NCBI RefSeq assembly: GCF_020387415.1 | Contig: NZ_JAGWCB010000007.1 | Span: forward strand, 542,670-606,669 | Source: Ideonella benzenivorans | Lineage (GTDB): Bacteria; Pseudomonadota; Gammaproteobacteria; Burkholderiales; Burkholderiaceae_C | Direction of reading: 5' to 3' | Length of the DNA stretch: 64,000 nt | In this document: positions 34,699 through 43,636 of the stretch, in pieces | Numbering within the stretch: the first letter of the stretch is position 1 | Layout: each line of letters opens with the position of its first letter | Notes under the pieces: model-generated | The model's database searches: none | The model's input: only the letters and a program-made list of their open reading frames with translations | What the model was told of the DNA's origin: nothing | Translations under genes and position numbers: made by a program

Positions 34699-37292
34699 GG
34701 GCCGCGGGCCTGCCGGCGCCGCCAAGCCTTCTCTGCCTCCACCACGGTCCACACCAGCGCTGCGGCGCCCAGGCACAGCCCCAGCTCGGCCGCGTCCAGG
34801 GCCTGGGTGTGGAACACCGTCTGCAGCACCGGCACATACAGCGTGGCCAGCTGCAGCGCCACGCTCAGCAGCACCGCGGCCAGCAGCGGGCGGTTGCTGC
34901 ACAGGCCCAGGCGCCACAGCGGCTCCGTTTCAGAGCGGATGGCCAGCAGGTGGGCCATCTGGGTCAGCGTCAGCGTGGTGAAGACCATGCTCTGCCAGTG
35001 CGCATCGCCCACGTGCAGGGCCCAGGCCTGCAGGCCCAGGCAGAGCCCGCCGATCAGCAGGCCCACCCACAGCGCGTGCTGCCACAGGCCGTGGGCGAAG
35101 ATGCTCTCGGTGGGCGGGCGGGGCGGGCGCTGCATCACGCCGCGCTCGGCCGGCTCGGTGGCCAGCGCCAGGCCGGGCAGGCCGTCGGTCACCAGGTTGA
35201 CCCACAGGATGTGGATGGGCAGCAGCGGCACCGGCAGGCCCAGCAGCGGGGCCAGGAACAGCACCCAGATCTCGCCCGAGTTGCCGGTCAGCGCATAGCG
35301 GACGAACTTGCGGATGTTGTCGAAGATGCGCCGGCCTTCGCGCACCGCGGCGACGATGGTGGCGAAATGGTCGTCCAGCAGCACCAGGCTGCTGGCCTCG
35401 CGCGCCACGTCGGTGCCGCCGCGGCCCATGGCCACGCCGATGTCGGCCGCCTTCAGCGCTGGCGCGTCGTTGACGCCGTCGCCGGTCATCGCGACGAACT
35501 CGCCGCGCGCCTGCAGGGCCTGCACGATGCGGATCTTCTGCGCCGGGTCCATGCGGGCGTAGACGGCCACCTCGGTGACGCGGGCGGCCAGCAGGCCATC
35601 GTCCATGGCGGCCAGTTCTCCGCCGCTCAGCGCCGGCGCCGCGGCATCGGGCACGATGCCCACCGCCTGGGCGATGGCCCGGGCGGTGCCGGGGTGGTCG
35701 CCGGTGATCATCACCGGGCGGATGCCGGCGGCCTGGCATTCGGCCACCGCGGCGGCGGCTTCGGGCCGTGGCGGGTCGATCAGACCGACCAGGCCCAGCA
35801 GGCGCAGTTGCTGTTCGACGCCGTCGGCGTCCAGCGTGGCCGCCAGCGTGCCGGGGTCCAGCGGCCGCCGGGCCAGGGCCAGCACGCGCATGCCCTGGGC
35901 CGCCAGGGTGTCGGCCTGGGCCAGCCAGGGGGCGGCATCGTCCGGCGTGCAGCGGGGCAGCACGGTCTCCGGGGCACCCTTGACCCACAGCCAGGCGCCG
36001 CCGTCGGCGGCCTCGTCCGGCAGCAGCGTGCTCATGCGTTTGCGGTCCGAGTCGAATGGCCATTCGCGCAGCCGGGGCGGGGCCGGGGCGGCTGCAGCGG
36101 CCTCGGGCTGGGCCCATTCGGCCAGGGCCACCTCGGTGGGCTCGCCCTGCCAGCCCTGGGCGCTGGGCCGGGCGTCGTTGCAGTGCAGCGCGGCCGCGCG
36201 CAGCGTGGGTTCGTCGGCGCCGGGGGCGAGCTGCCAGGCCTGCACCTGCAGCCGGTTCTGGGTGAGGGTGCCGGTCTTGTCCGAACAGATGGTGGTGACC
36301 GAGCCCAGCGTCTCCACTGCCGGCAGCTGGCGCACCAGCGCCTGCACCTTGACCAGCCGGCGCGCGCCCAGCGCCAGCAGCACCGTGACCACGGCGGGCA
36401 GGGCCTCCGGGATGGCGGCCACGGCCAGGCTGATCGCGGTCAGGCCCATCAACAGCACCGGTTCACCGCGCAGCACGCCGATCGCGAACACCAGCGCGCA
36501 CAGGCCCAGCACCACCACCGACAGCCGCCGGCCAAAGGCCGACAGGCGCCGCTGCAGCGGGGTGCTGCGGCTTTCCGCCTGGGCCAGCAGGCCGGCGATG
36601 CGGCCCAGCTCGGTGCCAGGACCGGTGGCCACCACCAGCCCGGTGGCCCGGCCGTGGGTGACCAGCGTGCCCTTCCAGGCCATGTTGCTGCGCTCGCCCA
36701 GCGGGTGGGCCAGGCCACCGTCGGCCGGCGCCAGGGCGCTGGGCTGCTTGTCCACGGTCTGGGATTCGCCCGTCAGCGCCGATTCGTCCACCCGCAACTG
36801 GGCCACCTCGTGCAGGCGCAGGTCGGCGGGCACCTGGTCGCCGGCCTCCAGCAGCACCACGTCGCCCGGCACCAACTGGTCGGCCGGCACCGGGTGCAGC
36901 GCGCCATCGCGGCGCACCCGGGCCTGGTGGGCGGCCAGGCGTTTGAGCGCGGCGAGGGCCTGGTCGGCCTGCCACTCCTGCACCGCCGAGATCACCGTGT
37001 TGAGCACCACGATGATGGCGATCACCACCGTGTCGGCCATCTCGCCGATCAGGCCGGAAATGACGGCCGCGGCCAGCAGCACCAGCGTCATCGTGTCGGC
37101 CAGCGGTGCCAACAGTCGCATCCACCAGGGCCGGGGAGCGGCCTCGGCCAGGCGGTTGGGGCCGTAGCGGGTTTGCCGGCGCTGCACCTCGTCGGCCGCC
37201 AGGCCCTGGTCGGGGTCCACCCGTAGCCAGCGCGCCACAGCCTCGGGGCTGCTCAGGTGGTGCGGGGACGACTCGGTTGTGAATTTGTCCAT
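34677..37292 (-). CDS. P-type cation-transporting ATPase, P2 (Ca2+/SERCA-like) type
   Basis: An 871-residue ion pump. The N-terminal cation ATPase domain SPEAVARWLRVDPDQGLAADEV opens it. The actuator loop is TGES, the phosphorylation motif CSDKTGTLTQN (about residue 330), the nucleotide site KGAPE, the hinge TGDGVNDAPALKAADIG. Ten membrane segments are expected, including a C-terminal group of six. There is no heavy-metal-binding N-terminal domain, so transport of Ca2+, Mg2+, Mn2+ or Na+ is more likely than Cu or Zn. The ATG at 37292 starts at MDKFTTESSPHHL; longer frames lack a good start. Divergent from the MHYT gene. Confidence 0.9.
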   Translation of the reverse strand: MDKFTTESSPHHLSSPEAVARWLRVDPDQGLAADEVQRRQTRYGPNRLAEAAPRPWWMRLLAPLADTMTLVLLAAAVISGLIGEMADTVVIAIIVVLNTVISAVQEWQADQALAALKRLAAHQARVRRDGALHPVPADQLVPGDVVLLEAGDQVPADLRLHEVAQLRVDESALTGESQTVDKQPSALAPADGGLAHPLGERSNMAWKGTLVTHGRATGLVVATGPGTELGRIAGLLAQAESRSTPLQRRLSAFGRRLSVVVLGLCALVFAIGVLRGEPVLLMGLTAISLAVAAIPEALPAVVTVLLALGARRLVKVQALVRQLPAVETLGSVTTICSDKTGTLTQNRLQVQAWQLAPGADEPTLRAAALHCNDARPSAQGWQGEPTEVALAEWAQPEAAAAAPAPPRLREWPFDSDRKRMSTLLPDEAADGGAWLWVKGAPETVLPRCTPDDAAPWLAQADTLAAQGMRVLALARRPLDPGTLAATLDADGVEQQLRLLGLVGLIDPPRPEAAAAVAECQAAGIRPVMITGDHPGTARAIAQAVGIVPDAAAPALSGGELAAMDDGLLAARVTEVAVYARMDPAQKIRIVQALQARGEFVAMTGDGVNDAPALKAADIGVAMGRGGTDVAREASSLVLLDDHFATIVAAVREGRRIFDNIRKFVRYALTGNSGEIWVLFLAPLLGLPVPLLPIHILWVNLVTDGLPGLALATEPAERGVMQRPPRPPTESIFAHGLWQHALWVGLLIGGLCLGLQAWALHVGDAHWQSMVFTTLTLTQMAHLLAIRSETEPLWRLGLCSNRPLLAAVLLSVALQLATLYVPVLQTVFHTQALDAAELGLCLGAAALVWTVVEAEKAWRRRQARGPQPARAW

Positions 37293-37417
37293 GGTCAAGG
37301 CAGGGGGAAACTCAAGAGGCTGAAAGGGTCTTCCGAAAAGAACGATGGGCTCTGACAAAGTTCAGACCTCGGGTTTTCCCTGAGTCCTTTCCTTCTTCTG
37401 GCGATCCGGTCTTTCCC

Positions 37418-39559
37418 ATGCAGCCTGTTTACCACCTCGGCACGGTGGCTCTGTCCATTCTGATCGCCTCGTTTGCGTCCTATGTGAGCCTGGACCTGGC
37501 CAGCCGGGTGCGATCGCACGACCGCATGCTCTCGTCCCTGTGGGTCGGGGCGGGCGCTTTCGTGATGGGTTCGGGCATCTGGGCCATGCACTTCGTCGGC
37601 ATGATGGCGATGCAGCTGCCCATCGAGATCGGCTACGGGGTCGGGGCGACGCTGCTGTCCTGGCTGGCGGCGGTGGCGGTGTCGGCGCTGGCGCTGGGCA
37701 TCGCCTCCCGTCCCCGCTTGGGCTCGGGCACGTGGCTGGGCGGCGCCCTGGCCATGGGCGCCGGCATCTGCGTGATGCACTACACCGGCATGCTGGCGAT
37801 CCAGCTGGCCCCGGCCATCCGCTTCGATCCGGTCTGGGTCGCGGTGTCGGTGGTGATCGCCTGCGGGGCCTCGGCGGTCGCGCTGCGGATCTTCTTCTGG
37901 ATGCGTCGCCTGCGCGGCGTGCAGGCCCGGCTGGCCCAAGGGGGGGCGGCCCTGGTGATGGGGCTGGCCATCAGCGGCATGCACTACAGCGGCATGGCGG
38001 CGGCCTCCTTCCTGCCGGGTTCGGTCTGCCTGAGCCAGGATGGCCTGGGCGGCCAGAGCCTGGGCCTGCTGGTGGGCTCGGCCACGACGGTGCTGCTGTT
38101 GATCACGCTGTTCACCTCGGTGCTGGATGCGCGGCTGAGCGCCAAGGCCCAGCGCCTGGCCCATTCGCTCCAACTGGCCAATGGCCAGCTGGCCCAGGTG
38201 GCTCTGGCCGACGCCATGACCCGGGTGGGCAACCGCCTGCTGCTGGAGGACCGGCTGCGCCATGCGGTGGGCCGGGTCGACCGGGCCAATGAAGGCCGGC
38301 GTGTCGGCCTGCCCACGGCCCGGCTGGCGCTGCTGTTCGTCGACCTGGACGGTTTCGGGGCGGTGAACGACAGCTTCGGCCATGCCGCGGGCGACCAGGT
38401 GCTCCAGGAGATGGCCAGCCGCCTGCAACTGTGCGTGCGGGATGTGGACTCCGTCGCCCGCGTCGGGGCCGATCAGTTCGTGCTGCTACTGGAGGACCTG
38501 GGGGGCCAGGCCGACGCGCTGGCTGTGGCCCAGCGGGTGCAGGATTCGATCGGGGCGCCGGTGGCGTTTGGCACCGCCCGGCCGATCACCCTGTCGGCCA
38601 GCCTGGGCATCGTGATCTACCCGGACCAGGGTCGGCGCGACCGGCTGCTGTCCTGTGCCGAGGCCGCCATGCACCAGGCCAAGCGGGCCGGCGGCGCCGG
38701 CTGGGCCCTGTTCGATCAGGGCATGAACGCGGACGCCCGTGAGCAGATCGAGCTGCAGGAGGACCTGCGCCAGGCCCTGAGCCGGGGCGAGCTGCTGCTG
38801 TACTACCAGCCCAAGGTCGATGCGGCCAATGGTCAGATCCGCAGCCTGGAGGCCTTGATCCGCTGGCGCCACCCGCGTCATGGCCTGCTCGGGCCGATGC
38901 GCTTCATCCCGGTGGCCGAGCGTTTCGGCCTGATCGGGCAGGTGGGCACCTGGGTCATCCAGGAGGCCTGCCGGCAGCTGGGTGAGTGGTCGCGCCAGGG
39001 GCTGCGCCTGCGGGTGTCGATCAACCTCTCGGTGCACCAGTTGCGCCAGGGCGATGTGGTGGACCAGATCGAGTCCGCCTTGCTGGACCACGGCGTCGCC
39101 CCCGATCAGCTGACTTGCGAGATCACCGAGTCGGTGGCGATGGAGGACATCGCCACCACCCAGGCGGTGCTGGCAGGCCTGACCCGGGTCGGGGTGAAGC
39201 TGTCGATCGACGACTTCGGGACGGGCTACTCCAGCCTGGCCTACCTGTGCCAGCTGCGGCCCCAGGAGCTGAAGATCGACCGCAGCTTCGTGCAGGACCT
39301 GGAGCACAGCCGCGATGCGCGGGCGGTGGTCGATGCGGTGATCCACCTGGCCCGGTCCCTGAAGCTGCGGGTGGTGGCCGAAGGGGTGGAGACCCGCGAG
39401 CAGAGCGAGGTGCTGCTGTCCCTGGGGTGCGACGAGCTGCAAGGCTTCTTCTACGCCCGGCCGATGAGCGTGGAGGCGCTGACTGCCGGGGGCCTGCTGA
39501 CCTCCGACGGACAGGACCGGGTGGACTTCACTCCCTCGGTCTTCATGCCGGCGATCTGA
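37418..39559 (+). CDS. MHYT-GGDEF-EAL cyclic-di-GMP phosphodiesterase
   Basis: A 713-residue membrane protein. Seven N-terminal helices carry three MHYT repeats (AMHFVGMM, VMHYTGML, GMHYSGMA), a module proposed to bind copper and sense gases. The GGDEF domain (about 260-425) has RVGADQF where active cyclases have GGDEF, so it is probably inactive or regulatory. The EAL domain has SLEALIRWRHPRHG, SINLSVHQL, EITESVAMED, IDDFGTGYSSL and LKIDRSFVQDL, so the residues for c-di-GMP hydrolysis are present. Confidence 0.93.
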   Translation: MQPVYHLGTVALSILIASFASYVSLDLASRVRSHDRMLSSLWVGAGAFVMGSGIWAMHFVGMMAMQLPIEIGYGVGATLLSWLAAVAVSALALGIASRPRLGSGTWLGGALAMGAGICVMHYTGMLAIQLAPAIRFDPVWVAVSVVIACGASAVALRIFFWMRRLRGVQARLAQGGAALVMGLAISGMHYSGMAAASFLPGSVCLSQDGLGGQSLGLLVGSATTVLLLITLFTSVLDARLSAKAQRLAHSLQLANGQLAQVALADAMTRVGNRLLLEDRLRHAVGRVDRANEGRRVGLPTARLALLFVDLDGFGAVNDSFGHAAGDQVLQEMASRLQLCVRDVDSVARVGADQFVLLLEDLGGQADALAVAQRVQDSIGAPVAFGTARPITLSASLGIVIYPDQGRRDRLLSCAEAAMHQAKRAGGAGWALFDQGMNADAREQIELQEDLRQALSRGELLLYYQPKVDAANGQIRSLEALIRWRHPRHGLLGPMRFIPVAERFGLIGQVGTWVIQEACRQLGEWSRQGLRLRVSINLSVHQLRQGDVVDQIESALLDHGVAPDQLTCEITESVAMEDIATTQAVLAGLTRVGVKLSIDDFGTGYSSLAYLCQLRPQELKIDRSFVQDLEHSRDARAVVDAVIHLARSLKLRVVAEGVETREQSEVLLSLGCDELQGFFYARPMSVEALTAGGLLTSDGQDRVDFTPSVFMPAI

Positions 39560-39579
39560 TCGGCCCCGGGGCACATGCC

Positions 39580-40266
39580 TCAGAGCGGCTGGCGCATGCG
39601 CTGGCCTTTGTAGCGCAGGATCAGGTCATGCGGCCGGATCTCCTCGAGCACCAGGTCCGGTGCCAGGGTGGCCCCTTCATGCACCACCTCGCCGCGCACG
39701 ATCACGAAGCGGCTGGCGGGTGACTCCGAATAGACCGAACCACTGATGCCCAGCCGGGCCCACTCACGTTTGAGGGTGGGGCTGGCCTCCACCACCGGCG
39801 CAGGGGCCGGGGCGGGCGCGGGCGGGCGGGTCGAAGGCCGCGCCGCCGTGGTCTCGGCGCCGACCGGCGCGGAGGCGGCCAGTGGGGGGGGGCTTTCCGC
39901 CGGGCGGGCCGGCGGCGGGACCGGGGTCGGGCCCACGGTCACCGGGGCCGGGGCCGGCGGTGTCGCCCCACGGGGCAGCGCCGGTGCCGGGCCGGGATCG
40001 GCCGGGCGGGTGGGCGGCAGCGGGGCCGGTGTCGGCAGGGCCGCGGCCGGGGCGGGGACCGGCACCGGCGTGCGGGTCCACCACCAGGCGGCGGCCAGGC
40101 CGCTGCCCACCAGCAGCGCGGCGCCGGCGGCCCAGGGCCACCAGGGGGTCGGCGCCGGGGCCGCGACCGGGCTGCTGCCGGACTGGCTGTGCAGCCCGGG
40201 CACGGGGCTGGTGGCGCGTTCGCGGTCGGCATCGGCCCGGCGCAGGGCATCCAGGATGTAGGACAT
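39580..40266 (-). CDS. gspB: General secretion pathway protein B-like protein
   Basis: A 228-residue bitopic protein. The start MSYILDALRRADADRER is the typical GspB/ExeB cytoplasmic leader; one membrane helix follows (about 44-62, WAAGAALLVGSGLAAAWWW). A proline/alanine-rich periplasmic linker runs to about residue 160 and a small C-terminal domain (ISGSVYSESPASRFVIVRGEVV...LVLEEIRPHDLILRYKGQRM) matches the T2SS GspB fold. With GspA it helps the type II secretin assemble across peptidoglycan. It starts 9 bp after the gspA gene; no other T2SS genes are in the window. Confidence 0.88.
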   Translation of the reverse strand: MSYILDALRRADADRERATSPVPGLHSQSGSSPVAAPAPTPWWPWAAGAALLVGSGLAAAWWWTRTPVPVPAPAAALPTPAPLPPTRPADPGPAPALPRGATPPAPAPVTVGPTPVPPPARPAESPPPLAASAPVGAETTAARPSTRPPAPAPAPAPVVEASPTLKREWARLGISGSVYSESPASRFVIVRGEVVHEGATLAPDLVLEEIRPHDLILRYKGQRMRQPL

Positions 40267-40275
40267 GGCGTGGGC

Positions 40276-41913
40276 TCAGGGCGTGTCGGGGGTGAGGGTC
40301 GGCTCGGGAATGCCGGCCGCCCGGTTCAGCTGCATCAGGGTCACCGGGCCCAGCCGGCCATCCGGCCGCAGGCCGTGCCGGGCCTGGAAGGCGCGCAGGC
40401 GGGTGGTCACCGGGCTGCTGGCCGCCTGGGGCGGCAGGGCGGCCTGCAGGTGTTCGTCGAGCCAGGGAGCCAGGGCCGGCGAGCGGCTGCCATCGGCCGC
40501 GTAGCCCGGCGGCAGCCGCCAGAGCAGGCCGAATTCGCCCTGCCAGGCCAGCGCGAGCTCGACCAGGGCCAGGCGGCGGGGGCCGTTCTCCAGCGCCAGC
40601 GTGGCGTCGGTGGCCGACAGGCCGGTCAGCAGCACGGCGCTGTCGCCCCGCCCGGGCAGGTGCAGGGTCAGCACGGCCGGGCGGTCCAGGCTGCGCAGCT
40701 GGTCCAGGCTGCCGGTGGTGCTCAGCAGACAGCCCAGCCCCTGCCGGGCCGCGGTGCTGCAGGCCGATTCGCCGTTGACCGGGGCGATCTCCCAGTGGCG
40801 CAGCAGGCCGTCCCAGGCGGCACGGCTGGCGTTGGCGGGCAGGGCGTCCAGATGGATGGCGGCCGGCCGGGCCGGTGCCACCGTCGATGGCGGCGCCGCG
40901 GCAGGCGCCGCGGCCGAGGCCGAGACGGGGACGGCGCTGGCGGCCGAGGAGGCGGGCCCCATCGGGCGAGCGGCGGCAGACGGCGCTGGCGCCTGGCTGT
41001 GCTGCCAGGCCCACAGCAGCCCGGCACCCAGCAGGGCGCTGGCCACCAGGGCCAGCCCCAGGGCCTGCGCCCGGCGCAGCGGCGGCTCCGGTGCGGTCGG
41101 GCGGTGGTCGAAGACCTCGTGGGCGGCCCGCACGACGATGTCCGGCCCGATCGCCCGGGTGCCGGTGGCATAGGCGCCCAGCATCGCCCGGTCGCACAGC
41201 AGGTTGATGCGACGCGGCACGCCGTGGGTGATCTGGTGGATGCGGCGGATGGCCGCGGGGGTGAAGGGCACCGGGCCGGCCAGGCCCGCCACGGTCAGGC
41301 GGTGCTGGATGTACTGCCCGGTCTCGGGTTCGGACAGCGCCTCCAGGTGGAAGCGGGCGATGACCCGCTGGGCCAGTTGCTCCAGCTCGGGCCGGGCCAG
41401 CATGGTGCGCAGTTCGGGCTGGCCGATCAGGATGATCTGCAGCAGCTTGCGCTCGTTGGTCTCCAGGTTGGTCAAGAGGCGCAGCTGCTCCAGCACGTCG
41501 GCCGAGAGGTTCTGCGCCTCGTCGATGATCAGGACGGCGTTGCGCCCGCTGGCGTGCAGCTGCAGCAGGAAGGCGTTGAGCGGGTCGACGAAGTCCTTGA
41601 CCGTCTGGGCCGTGGCCGGCACCGCCACCCGGAACTCGTCGCACACCGTGCGCAGCAGCTCCAGCACGCTCAGCTTGGGGTTGAAGATGTAGGCCACCTG
41701 GCAGTGCGCCGGCACCTGCTCCAGGAAGCAGCGGCAGACCGTGGTCTTGCCCGCGCCGATCTCGCCGGTCAGCAGCACGAAGCCGCCGCCGCCATCCAGG
41801 CCGTAGAGCAGGTGGGCCAGCGCCTCGCGGTGGCGCTCGCTCATGAACAGGTAGTGCGGGTCGGGCGCGATCGAGAAAGGCGCCTGCTTCAGCCCGAAAA
41901 AGTCGGCGTACAT
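40276..41913 (-). CDS. gspA: ExeA/GspA-type AAA ATPase with peptidoglycan-binding domain
   Basis: A 545-residue membrane ATPase. MYADFFGLKQAPFSIAPDPHYLFMSERHREAL is the family start; Walker A is LLTGEIGAGKTT (about residue 47) and Walker B AVLIIDEAQNL. One membrane helix near residue 275 (LGLALVASALLGAGLLWAW) leads to an alanine-rich linker and a C-terminal domain ending in a peptidoglycan-binding unit (LRAFQARHGLRPDGRLGPVTLMQLNR). It forms a complex with GspB. The ATG at 41913 gives exactly the family start. Confidence 0.9.
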   Translation of the reverse strand: MYADFFGLKQAPFSIAPDPHYLFMSERHREALAHLLYGLDGGGGFVLLTGEIGAGKTTVCRCFLEQVPAHCQVAYIFNPKLSVLELLRTVCDEFRVAVPATAQTVKDFVDPLNAFLLQLHASGRNAVLIIDEAQNLSADVLEQLRLLTNLETNERKLLQIILIGQPELRTMLARPELEQLAQRVIARFHLEALSEPETGQYIQHRLTVAGLAGPVPFTPAAIRRIHQITHGVPRRINLLCDRAMLGAYATGTRAIGPDIVVRAAHEVFDHRPTAPEPPLRRAQALGLALVASALLGAGLLWAWQHSQAPAPSAAARPMGPASSAASAVPVSASAAAPAAAPPSTVAPARPAAIHLDALPANASRAAWDGLLRHWEIAPVNGESACSTAARQGLGCLLSTTGSLDQLRSLDRPAVLTLHLPGRGDSAVLLTGLSATDATLALENGPRRLALVELALAWQGEFGLLWRLPPGYAADGSRSPALAPWLDEHLQAALPPQAASSPVTTRLRAFQARHGLRPDGRLGPVTLMQLNRAAGIPEPTLTPDTP

Positions 41914-42013
41914 GGCCGGCAGGATAACCGGCCCGGCATGACAGACCCCTCCCCAACGAAAAAGGGCCGCTGCGCCATGCACCGGCCCTTCCGGGGTTCG
42001 CGGGGGAACGCGT

Positions 42014-42217
42014 TCAGCGCGGCAGTTCGATCTGCAGCGCCGCCGCCTCGGCCGGCGCCTCCTGGGTCAGCCACCAGGGATGGGCGGACTCATAGCCCAG
42101 GTCCATTTCGGTGCTGTCGGCCGGGCCGACCACGACCGGTTTGCGGCGGGACCACCAGCGGCGTTGAACAGTGGACGCGGCCGGAGCGGTGACGGGGCGG
42201 TTCGCGGGCAGGTTCAT
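42014..42217 (-). CDS. Small protein of unknown function
   Basis: A 67-residue frame from the ATG at 42217, with AGGAG 8 bp upstream and strong third-position G/C. It reads MNLPANRPVTAPAASTVQRR, then a basic tryptophan-containing patch (RRWWSRRKPVVVG) and an acidic end (SAHPWWLTQEAPAEAAALQI). No membrane helix or signal peptide. Not recognised. It is transcribed toward the gspA start, about 100 bp away, and could be cotranscribed with gspAB. Confidence 0.55.
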   Translation of the reverse strand: MNLPANRPVTAPAASTVQRRWWSRRKPVVVGPADSTEMDLGYESAHPWWLTQEAPAEAAALQIELPR

Positions 42218-42486
42218 GGCGATCTCCTGGAGCGGTTGGCAGGTCGTTGGTGGTGTCAAATCAAGGGAGTACTACAGAGCCCCATGGTTTCACTTTAGAA
42301 GCGACTCGGTCACGCCAGCGTCGGCTCATCCCCAAACGGAATGTAGGAATTTGCCTGACCCGATGTCCCCGTTCCCTTCCTCAGGCTCAGGGCCTGAGCC
42401 CCAACCCGTCGAGAATCCATCGTTGCCCTGTCTATCGTCCTCTGTAAAGCAATGTTGAGGGCTGTTTCCTTTCGGAGCTTGTTCAT

Positions 42487-43635
42487 TTGTCACGCTTTCT
42501 GCACACCGCCGACTGGCAGATCGGTCGCCTGTTCCAGACGTTGCATGCCGACAACGCCGTGCCGCTCGCCGAGGCCCGGCTGAGCGTCGTCGAGCGCCTG
42601 GCCGCGCTGGCCACCGAGCACCGGGTGGACGCGGTGCTGGTCGCCGGCGACGTCTTTGACGCGCAGACCGTCAGTGAGCGCACCGTGCGCCGCCTGTTCA
42701 ACGCGATGGCCGGCTATGCGGGGCCCTGGCTGCTGCTGCCGGGCAACCACGACGCTGCTCTGGCCGAGAGCGTCTGGACCCGGGCCGAGCGGCTGGGGGT
42801 GGTCTCGCCCAACGTGCACCTGCTGCTGGCGCCGGAGGTCCGGCTGTTCCCGGCCGCGGGCTTCGCGGTGCTGCCGGCCCCGCTGACCCAGCGCCACACC
42901 TTTGCCGACACCACCCAGTGGTTCGACACGGCCGAGACCCCGGCCGGCCTGCTGCGCATCGGCCTGGCCCATGGCAGCGTGCAGGGCCTGCTGGCCGAGG
43001 ACATCGACGCCCCCAACCCGATCGCGCCGGACCGGCCCGACACCGCCCGGCTGGACTACCTGGCGATGGGTGACTGGCACGGCTGCAAGATCGTCAGCCC
43101 CCGGCTGGCCTACAGCGGCACCCCCGAGCCGGACCGTTTCCGCTCGGCCGAGGCCGGCCAGGCCCTGCTGGTGGAGCTGGCGGCGCCCGGCGCGCAGCCG
43201 GTGATCACCCCGCTGGCGGTGGGCCAGTTCCGCTGGGACAGCTGGCCGGTGGCCCTGCAGGTGGCCAGTGACCTGGACGCCCTGCTGGCCCGGCTGGACG
43301 CCCTGGGCCCGCGCGACGTGGTGGACCTGCGGGTGAGCGGCCAGGCCGACCTGGCGGCGCTGCAGCGGCTGCAGGCCGCGCTGGCCCGGGCCGAGGCCCG
43401 CGCCCGCCACCTGCAGGCCGATCTGACGGACCTGCGCCTGCTGCCGACCGACGAGGACCTGGCTGCGCTGCAGGCCGACGGCTACCTGGGCGAGGTGCTG
43501 GCCGAGCTGCGCGACACCCTGGGCACGCCGGGGTTGGACGAGGCGGCCCGCCAGACCGCTCAGGACGCGCTGGCGCTGCTGGCCGCCGAGCTGCTGGACC
43601 GGCCCACGCCGGCCGACCTGCAGGAGGGCCATTGA
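42487..43635 (+). CDS. Metallophosphoesterase, SbcD/YhaO-like DNA exonuclease subunit
   Basis: A 382-residue nuclease. Metal motifs are FLHTADWQIGR (residues 4-14), VAGDVFDAQ, LLPGNHDAAL, LAHGSV and YLAMGDWHGC. In motif I the residue after DW is Gln where E. coli SbcD has His (DWHLG). The start is TTG at 42487 with GGAG upstream; there is no in-frame ATG at the conserved beginning. It ends 1 bp before the SbcC-like gene, so the two surely form a nuclease/ATPase complex for DNA ends or hairpins. Confidence 0.88.
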   Translation: MSRFLHTADWQIGRLFQTLHADNAVPLAEARLSVVERLAALATEHRVDAVLVAGDVFDAQTVSERTVRRLFNAMAGYAGPWLLLPGNHDAALAESVWTRAERLGVVSPNVHLLLAPEVRLFPAAGFAVLPAPLTQRHTFADTTQWFDTAETPAGLLRIGLAHGSVQGLLAEDIDAPNPIAPDRPDTARLDYLAMGDWHGCKIVSPRLAYSGTPEPDRFRSAEAGQALLVELAAPGAQPVITPLAVGQFRWDSWPVALQVASDLDALLARLDALGPRDVVDLRVSGQADLAALQRLQAALARAEARARHLQADLTDLRLLPTDEDLAALQADGYLGEVLAELRDTLGTPGLDEAARQTAQDALALLAAELLDRPTPADLQEGH

Positions 43636-43636
43636 G

